From positions 25,578 through 89,577 of the forward strand of contig JAFEBB010000029.1 in assembly GCA_018266075.1 (NCBI GenBank): 64,000 bases of DNA, read 5' to 3'. Source of the stretch: Deltaproteobacteria bacterium (GTDB lineage: Bacteria > Myxococcota > Myxococcia > Myxococcales > SZAS-1). Below the pieces are notes generated by a model that saw nothing but the letters and a program-made list of their open reading frames with translations, was not told where the DNA came from and ran no database searches. The translations under genes and the position numbers were made by a program. This document shows positions 39,575-49,704 of the stretch, in pieces (the stretch's first letter is position 1; every line of letters starts with the position of its first letter).

Positions 39575-40915
39575 GTGGGTGAGCAACTCTGGCAGACCGT
39601 GCTGGACAGGCTCCGTTCGCGGGTCAACGCCTACACCTACAGTTGGATCGCCCGCATCGAGTCCGCCGAGGTGCAGGGGCAGATGCTCCTCCTCCGGCTC
39701 CCCGACAAGTTCATGCGGGACTGGGTCGACGAGCACTACCGCGAGCTGCTCACCGACGAGGTGGCCACCGTGCTCGGTCGGCCGCTGAACCTGGCCTATG
39801 AAGTGTCCGGGCAGGCGATGCAGGCAGGGCAGGGCAGCCTGAAGGCGCCTTCCCAGCAGCAGGCCGCGTTCGTGGTGCAGCCGGCGCGCGCGACGGTGCA
39901 ATCCCGGCTCAACGAACGTTTTACTTTTGAAACCTTCGTCGTTGCGAATTCAAACCAGCTCGCGACGGCCGCGGCAGAAGCCGTCGCCAACAATCCCGGC
40001 CGTTCGTACAACCCGCTCTATGTCCACGGCGGTACGGGCCTGGGCAAGACGCACCTCCTCCACGCCATCGGCAACCGGGTGCTGCAGCGCAATCCCAACG
40101 CGCGCATCGCCTACGTGTCGAGCGAGGAGTTCACCAACGAGTTCATCGCGCGCGTGCGCGACAACCGCATGCACGAGTTCCGGCTCAAGTACCGGGACAT
40201 CGACGTGCTCCTCCTCGACGACGTTCAATTCTTTGGAAAGAAGGAAGGTACTCAGGAGGAATTGTTCCACACTTTCAACGCGCTCCACGACAACAAGAAG
40301 GCCATCATCCTCACCAGCGACACGCTGCCGGTGGAGATCCCGGGCCTCGAGCCGCGCTTGAAGAGCCGCTTCCAGATGGGCCTCATCGCCGACATCCAGG
40401 AGCCCGATCTGGAGATGCGCTGCGCCATCTTGAAGAAGAAGGCCCAGCAAGAGCAGGTGCAGCTCCCCGACGGCGTGGCGCTCTTCATTGCCCAGCGCAT
40501 CCAACACAATGTCCGCGAGCTCGAAGGCGCCTTGATCAAGGTCGCCGCGGTGCACTCGCTGACCAACCAGCCCATCTCCGCCGAGCTGGCTCAACAGGTC
40601 CTGCGCGACATCATGCCCGCGCCGCGGCCGCTCGATGCCGAAGAGATCCAGCGGCTGGTTGCACGTTATTTCAAAGTATCGGTCGACGAGCTCCGCCAGG
40701 ATCGTCGCCACAAGCAGCTCGCGCACGCGCGCCAGGTGGCGATGTTCCTTTGCCGCAAGCTGACCCGCGCCTCGTACCCGGAGATCGGCGACCGCTTCAA
40801 CAAGGACCACACCACCGTCCTGGCCGCGGTTCGCAAGATCGAAAAGCTCAAAGACACCGACGCCTCGCTCAAGCGGCAGCTGGAAGAGCTCGAGGCGCAG
40901 TTGGTGGTTGCCTAA
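39575..40915 (+). CDS. dnaA: Chromosomal replication initiator DnaA
   Basis: 446 residues from GTG 39575, preceded by GGGAGAGG; upstream in-frame sequence is Arg-rich and non-homologous. Domain I (LWQTVLDRLRSRVNAYTYSW), a short Gln/Ala linker, then RLNERFTFETFVVANSNQLA. AAA+ motifs: GGTGLGKTHLLHAIGN (Walker A) and VLLLDDVQFFGKKEGTQEEL (Walker B). Domain IV carries the DNA-binding signature ARQVAMFLCRKLTRASYPEI and FNKDHTTVLAAVRKIEKL. ATP-DnaA opens the origin. Divergent from rpmH, the classic arrangement. Confidence 0.98.
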   Translation: MGEQLWQTVLDRLRSRVNAYTYSWIARIESAEVQGQMLLLRLPDKFMRDWVDEHYRELLTDEVATVLGRPLNLAYEVSGQAMQAGQGSLKAPSQQQAAFVVQPARATVQSRLNERFTFETFVVANSNQLATAAAEAVANNPGRSYNPLYVHGGTGLGKTHLLHAIGNRVLQRNPNARIAYVSSEEFTNEFIARVRDNRMHEFRLKYRDIDVLLLDDVQFFGKKEGTQEELFHTFNALHDNKKAIILTSDTLPVEIPGLEPRLKSRFQMGLIADIQEPDLEMRCAILKKKAQQEQVQLPDGVALFIAQRIQHNVRELEGALIKVAAVHSLTNQPISAELAQQVLRDIMPAPRPLDAEEIQRLVARYFKVSVDELRQDRRHKQLAHARQVAMFLCRKLTRASYPEIGDRFNKDHTTVLAAVRKIEKLKDTDASLKRQLEELEAQLVVA

Positions 40916-40985
40916 CAGTCGATTATTTTCACAAGCCTTCTCGCCCGCGCGTCAGCCGGGCAGCCCACTCTGGGAAGGCTTCGCC

Positions 40986-42680
40986 ATGCTCAAGCTCCGC
41001 TTCGCCGTCGTCGCACTCGCCCTGGGCGCGTTCGCCTGCGGCTCGCCCGTCTCCGAGACCTCGAGCAGCTCCGGCACCACCGGCCTGCTGCACACCACCG
41101 GCGGCAACGGAAATGGCAATGGGAGTGGCAATGGGAGTGGCAACGGCAGCGGCAGCAGCGCCAGCGTGAGCGGCTCGGCCAGCGGATCCGGATCCAACAG
41201 CGGATCCAGCGGCAGCATCGAAGGAACCAGCGGCTCGAGCAGCGCGTCGTCGACCGACGGCACCAGCTCCTCCAGCTCCAGCAACTCCGGCTCGAGCGGG
41301 ACGTCGAGCGTGAACGCGTCGAGCTCCTCGTCGTCGAGCAGCTCGAGCAGCACCGGCACCAGCTCCTCGAGCGGCAGCTCCAGCGCGAGCAGCAGCAGCT
41401 CCAGCTCCACGGGGACCAGCGGCGGCACCACCGGCAGCGCGCCCGCGAACGACCTCTGTGCGAACGCGCTCCCGCTTCAGAACGGCGTGGTGGTGAGCGG
41501 CAACACCCTCGGCGCGAGCGACGACTACAACTTCAAGAACACCACTTGCACCGGCACCTTCACCGCCGGCGGCGACGTGGTCTATTCGTTCACGCCCTCG
41601 GTCGCGGCGACGTACACCTTCACCCTCACCCCCAACGGCTGGGACGGCGAGCTCTACCTCTTGCCCGACTGCGCCAGCGCCGGCGCGGGCATGACCTCGT
41701 GCCTGGTGGGGGCGGACGCGAACAGCGTGGGCGGCGTCGAGACGGTCACCCTCGCGCTCTCGGCGAACGTGACCTACTTCGTGGTCGTGGACAGCTACGC
41801 CCAGAACGTGGGCGGCAGCTTCACGCTCTCGGTGACGGCGCCGCTGGTGAGCGCCTGCCAGAGCGCGGCGCCGCTCTCGGTGCACCTGCCCGGCGACTCG
41901 ATCACTTTCAGCGGCGCGACCGCTGGCCTCAACAGCGCCAACGACAGCCCCGTCTGCGCCGGCTATGGGCCCGAGGTGGCGTACCTGCTCCAGCCCACGG
42001 CGAACGTGCTGGCCACGGTGCACGTTGCCTCCACCGCGCTTCCGGACGGCGGCGGCTACATCCCGGTGGCCTACATCCAGCAGCCCTGCGGCTTCGAGCA
42101 GCAGGAGCTCGGCTGCGCGGGTGGCAACGTCCCCGGCGACGCCATCGACTTCGAGGCCAACAACCTCCAGGCCGGTCAGACCTACGTGCTGTGGATCGAC
42201 TCGCGGCAGACCACCGAGGGCCCCTTCAGCGCCACCGTGAGTTTCTCCGCGCCGGTCCCGCCGCCGGGCAACGACAACTGCGAGGGCACCGTGCCCACCA
42301 TCAACCTCACCCCGACGACCGATGGAGGCCTGTCCGGCGTCGCGCCCTACACCTCCACCTGGGCCGACGACACCACCACCGAGCCCACGGACGCCGACTG
42401 CTTCGGCTTCGCCAACGGCGCGGACGTGGTGATGGCCATCGCGGTGCCGGCGCCGGTGCCGAGCCTCACGGTCACCACCACCGGCGCGACGCTCTACCAG
42501 TCGCTCTTCCTGCGCGAGGGCCCGACGTGCACCGACCAGCAGGGCCCGGATGGCGGCGTGGGCGGCGACCTGGGCTGCACCGAGTTCTCGCCGCTCGTGA
42601 CCGGTCCGCTCGCGGCCGGCACGTACTACTTGTGGATCGACGGACCGGGGCAGGGCACGGTCACCGTCACCAGTCCCTGA
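40986..42680 (+). CDS. Ser-rich lipoprotein inserted between dnaA and dnaN
   Basis: 564 residues from ATG 40986. MLKLRFAVVALALGAFACGS is a signal peptide with lipobox AFAC. Residues about 20-160 are low-complexity Gly/Asn/Ser then almost pure Ser/Thr, a likely surface spacer. The rest holds three pre-peptidase-type (PPC-like) beta-sandwich repeats opening NDLCANALPLQNG, SACQSAAPLSVHL and NDNCEGTVPTINL. Each contains DVVYSFTP-like and YYLWID-like strands (VTYFVVVDSYAQ, TYVLWIDSRQ, TYYLWIDGPG). Such repeats occur in secreted myxobacterial proteins. The gene lies in the same direction as dnaA and dnaN and separates them by more than 2 kb. Function unknown. Confidence 0.85.
   Translation: MLKLRFAVVALALGAFACGSPVSETSSSSGTTGLLHTTGGNGNGNGSGNGSGNGSGSSASVSGSASGSGSNSGSSGSIEGTSGSSSASSTDGTSSSSSSNSGSSGTSSVNASSSSSSSSSSSTGTSSSSGSSSASSSSSSSTGTSGGTTGSAPANDLCANALPLQNGVVVSGNTLGASDDYNFKNTTCTGTFTAGGDVVYSFTPSVAATYTFTLTPNGWDGELYLLPDCASAGAGMTSCLVGADANSVGGVETVTLALSANVTYFVVVDSYAQNVGGSFTLSVTAPLVSACQSAAPLSVHLPGDSITFSGATAGLNSANDSPVCAGYGPEVAYLLQPTANVLATVHVASTALPDGGGYIPVAYIQQPCGFEQQELGCAGGNVPGDAIDFEANNLQAGQTYVLWIDSRQTTEGPFSATVSFSAPVPPPGNDNCEGTVPTINLTPTTDGGLSGVAPYTSTWADDTTTEPTDADCFGFANGADVVMAIAVPAPVPSLTVTTTGATLYQSLFLREGPTCTDQQGPDGGVGGDLGCTEFSPLVTGPLAAGTYYLWIDGPGQGTVTVTSP
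41103..41150. repeat. 12-base coding repeat in Ser/Gly linker
   Basis: Four 12-base units, the central two identical (GGCAATGGGAGT), encoding Gly-Asn-Gly-Ser-type blocks at the start of the low-complexity spacer. Confidence 0.85.
41184..41195. repeat. GGATCC hexamer array, 2 units
   Basis: Two perfect units in the Ser/Gly linker of the dnaA-dnaN lipoprotein, with further single GGATCC copies nearby. Confidence 0.85.
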
Positions 42681-43037
42681 TTCGAGGCCTTCGTCAGCGC
42701 GACTTGTCCCCAACTTCACGGTGGGAAAGTTGTGCGCTGGTCAGCGCGCGCATCGACTTGAACGACCCGTGGCATGTTGAAAAGCCTGTTCGTAACGGCC
42801 CGTTCACTGTGGGAACGAATCATGGCTCTGTGGGGAAATGTCAGGGGGCAGGCGCGTTGACGCGCAGTTTGCGCCTTGCTACACACCGTCGCGCCGTGTT
42901 TATCCAGAGGGCGACGGCGCAAGTTCGGCAACTGTTTCCGCACCTTGCCGAGTTCGTCCACAACCCGGCGAAGCCTATCGGCTGCTTCTGATCAAACAAT
43001 AGATCTATTTCCTGATCTATGAAGAAGGGATTGAAGC
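42681..43037. other. Candidate oriC region between lipoprotein gene and dnaN
   Basis: 357 non-coding bases. DnaA-box-like 9-mers (consensus TTWTNCACA): TTATCCAGA at 42900 (8 of 9). Weaker 7-of-9 matches are TTGTCCCCA (42704), TCGTCCACA (42954) and the reverse-strand sites GTGGGAAA (42721-42728), TGTGGGAAC (42808) and TGTGGGGAA (42829). An AT-rich stretch (about 42990-43020, with ACAATAGATCTATTTCCTGA) lies beside the dnaN start and could serve as the unwinding element. Position by dnaN supports oriC, but the boxes are degenerate. Confidence 0.45.
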
Positions 43038-44144
43038 ATGGAGCTCAAGATCGCCGTCGATGAGCTGTCCAAAGCTCTCTTCCGCGCTCAGGGCATCGTG
43101 GATCGCAAGACCACCATGCCCATCCTGGCCAACGTGCTCCTCTCGGCTTCGAAAGAGGGCCGCCTCAAGGTCACCGCCTTCGACCTCGACATTGGTGTCG
43201 TCTCCGAGCATCCCGCCGAGGTGATCAAGGAAGGCGAGATCACCCTCCAGGCCCGCACGCTCTTCGACATCGTGAAGAACCTGCCCGAGGCCTCGGTGAC
43301 CCTGCGCAAGCAGGAGAACCATTACGTCGAGCTCCAGAGCGGCCAGGCCACGTTCCGCATCGTGGGCATGAGCGCCGACCAGTACCCGCCGCTCCCCAAG
43401 GAAGAGAAGGCCGCGCTGGCCAAGGTGGACGGCAAGGCGCTGCTCGCGCTCATCGAGAAGACCAGCTTCGCCATCTCCACCGACGAGACGCGCTACGTGC
43501 TCAACGGCGTGTACCTGGAGGCCAGCGACGGCACCGCGCGGATGGTGGCGACGGATGGTCACCGGCTCGCGTTGGCGGAGGCCAAGCTGGGCCCGGACTT
43601 CAAGCTCAAGCGCGGGGTGATCGTGCCGCGCAAGGGGCTCTTCGAGCTCAAGCGGCTGCTCGAGGAGGCGCCCGACGCCGAGGTGCACCTGGGCTTCGCC
43701 GAGGCGAGCGGCATCTTCCGCAAGCCGGGCCTGTCGATGGTGATGCGGCTCATCGACGGCCAGTTCCCGGAGTACCAGCAGGTCATCCCCAAGGTCGCCG
43801 AGCGCGCGCTGCACCTCCAGAAGGTGAAGCTGCTCGAGACCCTGAAGCGCGTGAGCCTGCTCTCCGCCGAGAAGGCGCACGCGGTGAAGCTGCAGCTCGT
43901 GGACGGGGCGCTGAAGATCACCAGCCAGAACCCCGAGCTCGGCGAGGCGAAGGAAGAGCTGCCCGTCGACTACACGGGCAAGGCGCTCTCCATCGGCTTC
44001 AACGCGCGCTACCTGATCGACGGGCTGCAGGCGCTCGAAGGCGAAGACGTGCGCTTCGAGCTCGGCGACGACTCGAGCCCGGGCGTGCTGCGGCCGGCGA
44101 CGGGGCAGGGCTACACCGCCGTCATCATGCCCATGCGCATCTGA
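43038..44144 (+). CDS. dnaN: DNA polymerase III sliding clamp (beta subunit)
   Basis: 368 residues, standard. Three-fold clamp repeats: MELKIAVDELSKALFRAQGI, KTTMPILANVLLSASKEGRL, QARTLFDIVKNLPEASVTLR; middle LLALIEKTSFAISTDETRYV and ATDGHRLALAEAKLG; C-terminal FNARYLIDGLQALEGEDVRF and ending TAVIMPMRI. Forms the ring that tethers polymerase. A spaced AGAAGGG lies before the ATG. Confidence 0.97.
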   Translation: MELKIAVDELSKALFRAQGIVDRKTTMPILANVLLSASKEGRLKVTAFDLDIGVVSEHPAEVIKEGEITLQARTLFDIVKNLPEASVTLRKQENHYVELQSGQATFRIVGMSADQYPPLPKEEKAALAKVDGKALLALIEKTSFAISTDETRYVLNGVYLEASDGTARMVATDGHRLALAEAKLGPDFKLKRGVIVPRKGLFELKRLLEEAPDAEVHLGFAEASGIFRKPGLSMVMRLIDGQFPEYQQVIPKVAERALHLQKVKLLETLKRVSLLSAEKAHAVKLQLVDGALKITSQNPELGEAKEELPVDYTGKALSIGFNARYLIDGLQALEGEDVRFELGDDSSPGVLRPATGQGYTAVIMPMRI

Positions 44145-44152
44145 GGCGCGTG

Positions 44153-44464
44153 ATGATCTCCGAGCAGGATTTCCGGAAGATTGCCGACGAGGAGCTCAAG
44201 GCGCTCTCGCGCAAGCTCGACGTGTACGCCGAGCTCAGCGTCGACTTCGCCAACGAGACGCTCACCGTCGAGTTCGATGACGGCGACAAGTTCGTGATCA
44301 ACGAGCAGGGCGCCTCCCGGCAGATCTGGTTTGCGGCGGCGTTCCAGGCGGCGCACTTCGACTGGGACGGCTCGAGTTGGAAGGACAGCAAGACCGGCGA
44401 GGCGCTGCGCGCCCGCGTGGGTCGCGACGTGGGCAAGAAGATCGGCAAGCCCGTCGCGCTGTAG
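44153..44464 (+). CDS. cyaY: Frataxin-like iron donor CyaY
   Basis: 103 residues; ATG 44153, with a GTG one codon upstream as an alternative. Matches the bacterial frataxin fold in order: acidic helix EQDFRKIADEELKALSRKLD, strands VDFANETLTVEFDDGDKFVI, the NEQGASRQIWFAA stretch (compare IIINRQEPLHQVWLA of E. coli CyaY), AAHFDWDGSSWKDSKTGEAL, then the C-terminal helix. Frataxin binds iron on its acidic ridge and modulates Fe-S cluster assembly by the IscS complex. Eight bases after dnaN, so probably co-transcribed; no isc genes are nearby. Confidence 0.85.
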   Translation: MISEQDFRKIADEELKALSRKLDVYAELSVDFANETLTVEFDDGDKFVINEQGASRQIWFAAAFQAAHFDWDGSSWKDSKTGEALRARVGRDVGKKIGKPVAL

Positions 44465-44473
44465 CAATATCAG

Positions 44474-44481
44474 GATATATC
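44474..44481. repeat. GATATATC palindrome, copy 2
   Basis: In the 18-base convergent gap between cyaY and nagZ, just after the nagZ stop. Shares the 12-base string GATATATCGCTA with copy 3 and is preceded by AATATCAG. Confidence 0.75.
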
Positions 44482-44482
44482 G

Positions 44483-45580
44483 CTAAACGCGCTCGGTCGG
44501 ATCGTGGCCATGATCGCCGACGTGCAGAAGCTCGGCCGCGGCGGCGCGGTGCAGCTTCGACTCCAGCGCCTCCAACCCGCCCGTCTCCGGACCCTGGGCG
44601 AAGCGAACGGCGAGGATGCGAACGCGCTCACGGGCGTCGTCGAAGCGGGCGCGAGAGAGCTCCCCGCGCTCGACCGCATTGGCCACGGCCTCGATGCACG
44701 CGCGCTGCACGTGCGCGTGGTGGCAGACCAGGAAGAGATCCACGCCCGCGGCCACGGCCTTCACGCACGAGCTCGGCAGGTCGAAGTGATCCGCGATGCC
44801 CTTCATCTCCATGTCGTCGGAGACGATCAGCCCACCGAAGCCGAGCTCCTCGCGCAGCAGGCCCTGGAGAACGCGCTGGCTCATGGTGGCGGGGACGCCT
44901 GGATCCAGCGCTTCGAACACCACGTGCGCGGTCATGATGCTCGCCAGATTCGCGCGCGCGTAGGCCTTGAAGGGCGCGAGCTCGATCTCGCGAAGCCGCG
45001 AGAGCGCATGCGGCAGGGTCGGCAAATCCTTGTGCGAGTCCTGGTGGGTGTCGCCGTGGCCGGGGAAGTGCTTGCCGCAGCTCGCGACGCCCTCCGCTTC
45101 CATCGCCGCCGCGAGCGCCACGCCCAGCTCGGCCACGCGCGCCGGCTCGCGCGAGAACGAGCGGTCGGCGATGACGGGATTCTTCGGATTGGTGTCGACG
45201 TCGAGCACCGGCGCGAAGTCCCAATCGAAGCCCACCGCGCGCACCTCACGCGCGAGCAGGGCGCCGGCCATCTCCGCGGCCTTCGGGCCACCTTGCGACA
45301 AGTCGCGCATCGACGGCAGCGCGGTGAACGGCGCGCCGCGAAGCCGAGCCACGCGTCCGCCTTCTTGATCGACTGCACACAAGAAATTGCGATGGGCGCG
45401 CCTCTTCAATGCGCGGTTGAGCGCGAGCGTCTGCTCGGGCGACTCGATGTTGCGCTTGAAGAGGATGGCGCCGGCGATGCCCTGGTCGATGAGCGCTTCC
45501 AGATCGCGATCGGGTTGCGGTCCAGGAAAGCCGACCACGAAGAGCGCCGCGGCCTGCCGAAGCGTTTCAGGAGAAGCCAT
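44483..45580 (-). CDS. nagZ: Beta-N-acetylhexosaminidase NagZ (GH3)
   Basis: 365 residues, close to cytosolic NagZ size. GH3 features: AILFKRNIESPEQTLALNRA, AVDQEGGRVARLRGAPFTAL, GFDWDFAPVLDVDTNPKNPV, the active-site loop ASCGKHFPGHGDTHQDSHKD with the catalytic His, and the nucleophile Asp in GLIVSDDMEMKGIADHF. Removes GlcNAc from peptidoglycan turnover products, feeding recycling. No signal peptide. Last gene of the leftward Bat-like operon, 21 bases after the VWA gene; functional link unclear. Confidence 0.92.
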   Translation of the reverse strand: MASPETLRQAAALFVVGFPGPQPDRDLEALIDQGIAGAILFKRNIESPEQTLALNRALKRRAHRNFLCAVDQEGGRVARLRGAPFTALPSMRDLSQGGPKAAEMAGALLAREVRAVGFDWDFAPVLDVDTNPKNPVIADRSFSREPARVAELGVALAAAMEAEGVASCGKHFPGHGDTHQDSHKDLPTLPHALSRLREIELAPFKAYARANLASIMTAHVVFEALDPGVPATMSQRVLQGLLREELGFGGLIVSDDMEMKGIADHFDLPSSCVKAVAAGVDLFLVCHHAHVQRACIEAVANAVERGELSRARFDDARERVRILAVRFAQGPETGGLEALESKLHRAAAAELLHVGDHGHDPTERV

Positions 45581-45601
45581 TCGCGGAGCGTGCCACTTCG
45601 A

Positions 45602-47730
45602 TCACGGCTTGGCCAGCAGCGTGCCCTCGAAGAAGAAGATGGCAATCGCGAGCACCAGCAGCGCGGTCCAAGCGGGCGTCTGGCGCTTCTCCGCCTCGGG
45701 CGCAGCGCCGGACACCGTCTTCGTGCCCTCGCCGAAGTGCGCCACCAGCTCCGCTTGATCGATCCGAGCCAGGTCCGACTCGGACGGATCCACGTTCACC
45801 GCGAAGTCCAGGCTGCCCGCGAGCGCGGGCGGCGCATTCGCGGGCAACACGACCGAATACATCCCGGGCACGTCGGTCTGGGCCACCTGCAGCGGCGACT
45901 CGCCTTGCGCCGGCACCAGCGGACGCGGCTTGCCATCCGGTCCGGTGACGCCAGAGGGCTGCGCGCCGGCGAGGGGCTTCACGTCGAGCGCGTGCGCCTC
46001 GCCGATGCGCGTCGGCTTGCTCGACTGCTCCTCGAGCGCGCCCGCGAGATGCCCGGAGAGCCGCTGCAGCAGCGGGAGGAACGAGGTGCGAATGGGCAGG
46101 TCCGTCCAGCTGCGATCGACCGTCGTCGTATCGAGCACGATCCGACCGGATCCGCGCTGCACCTCGACCAGCGCCGGCGCGCCGTCGTCGTAGCTCGCGA
46201 GGGTAGTGAGCGCCGGGCCGTTCGACTCGAGCAGGAAGTACTTGTAGGTGCGCGCACTGGTGAGCCCTTCTCGCGCATCGCCCTGGAAGACGGCGAGCGC
46301 CGGATGGCTCCACAGCACCTGCGCGAAATGAGCCGCGCGCTCTTCGGCACCGGGTGCGCCGCGCTCGGCCGCCGTCTTCACCAGGCGCAGTGGTCGCGGC
46401 AGCACGGGCCCGAGTGCGGCGTTGAAGCCGTCGGGATCGCCGTTGGGCCCGACGGCGTTCTGTCCGAGCGCGATGAACAAGCCGCCGCCTTGATCCACGA
46501 AGCTCTTGAGCTCGGCCACGCGCGGTGGAGGCAGCGGCGGCACGTCCACGAGGAAGACAGCGTCGATGCCAGGCGGCATGGGCGCGCTGCTGAAGGTGTC
46601 GACATCGATGTTGGTCGCGTGCACGGGCGAGCCGGGCGCAGCGAGCGCGGTGTCGACGAAGAACGCGGCGTCCTGGAACCGCAAGCTCGCCGGCGCGCCA
46701 TCGACGACGAGCACGTTGATCTGTCGCGGCACCCGGAGCACGAAGTGGCGCACGTCGTCGGCGGTGAGCGCGTCGGGCGCGAGCTCGACGGATCCGTGGA
46801 TCACCCCGCCTTCCGCGAAGCGGTAGCTCAGCGTCTTCTGCGCGGTGCCGCGCGCGGGCACGCTCACCGAGCCCTTGGTGACGCGCTTGCCCTCGATCTT
46901 CAGCGACACATCGCGCTCCATCGGCGTGTTGCCGCTGTTGCGAACCGTCATCGTGAACGCGTAGCCGCGCGCACCGAGGGCTGGCTCGGGCTCGATGTGC
47001 ACGTCGGTGACCGCGGCGTTGGGCAGCTCCTGGGCGCCGTGTGCGGCGTCGAGGAAGACGACCTCAGGCTTCACCTCGCCCTTGGGCGTGGTCACCACCG
47101 GCGCGGGCGTGTCGAGGCGCAGGCTGTTCGCGGTGAGATCCGAGGCGAAGAAGATCCGCTTGCTCGCGACCGGCGACTCCGCGAGCGCAGCCGCTGCCGC
47201 TTGCAGACACGCGGATCCATCCGCGGGCGCGAACGTGGGCTCCGCGCTGTCGATGATCCTGCGCGCCGCGGCGCGGTCGAAGCTCGGCGCCGTCGGCGGC
47301 GTGAACGGCTGCTTGCAGACGACCACCGTGACCGGCTCTTCGGGCGTGAGGCTCGCGAGCACGTCGCGCGCGAGGATCTGCGCGCTGGCAAAGAGCGACT
47401 GGCCATTCAGCTCGGTGCGCATCGACATCGACGCATCGAGCACGATCGCCGTCGCGGCCGGACCCTTGGGCGTCGCGTTCGCCGTCTTGGCCACCGCGCG
47501 ATGCGGCCGCGCGAGCGCGATGGGAATCGCGAGGAAGAGCAGGGTGCGCAGCGTGTAGAGGATGATCCGCCGCAAGCGCAGTCGACTCGCGGCGCGCTTT
47601 CGAGAGCGCAGCACGAAGTCGATGGCCGCGAACTTGAGCGGCCGCGCCTTCCGACGATCGAACAGGTGCACCAGCAGCGGGATGGCGGCCGCCAGCGCGC
47701 CCCACAAGAAGAGCGGGTGCTCGAACTCCA

Positions 47731-47731
<1 letters not shown>
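45602..47731 (-). CDS. BatA-type membrane protein with VWA domain
   Basis: 709 residues. N-terminal BatA/DUF4159-like anchor (FLWGALAAAIPLLVHLFDRR, then RIILYTLRTLLFLAIPIALA), VWA domain starting at ATAIVLDASMSMRTELNG with a MIDAS-like DxSxS, then CARDB/Ig-like beta domains (MTVRNSGNTPMERDVSLKI). A glutamine-amidotransferase-like Rossmann segment follows (INVLVVDGAPA, ELKSFVDQGGGLFIALGQNA), and a final TM helix (WTALLVLAIAIFFFEGTLLA). Bat proteins work with MoxR ATPases and DUF58 proteins, which precede it here. The start overlaps the DUF58 stop by one base. Role likely envelope stress or complex assembly. Confidence 0.85.
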
Positions 47732-48645
<914 letters not shown>

Positions 48646-48648
48646 CGA

Positions 48649-48656
48649 GATATATC
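48649..48656. repeat. GATATATC palindrome, copy 3
   Basis: In the 12-base gap between the moxR stop and the DUF58 start; followed by CGCTA, as at copy 2. Confidence 0.75.
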
Positions 48657-48657
48657 G

Positions 48658-49680
<1,023 letters not shown>

Positions 49681-49704
49681 GCTCCGTCGAAAAGGGGGAC
49701 AACT

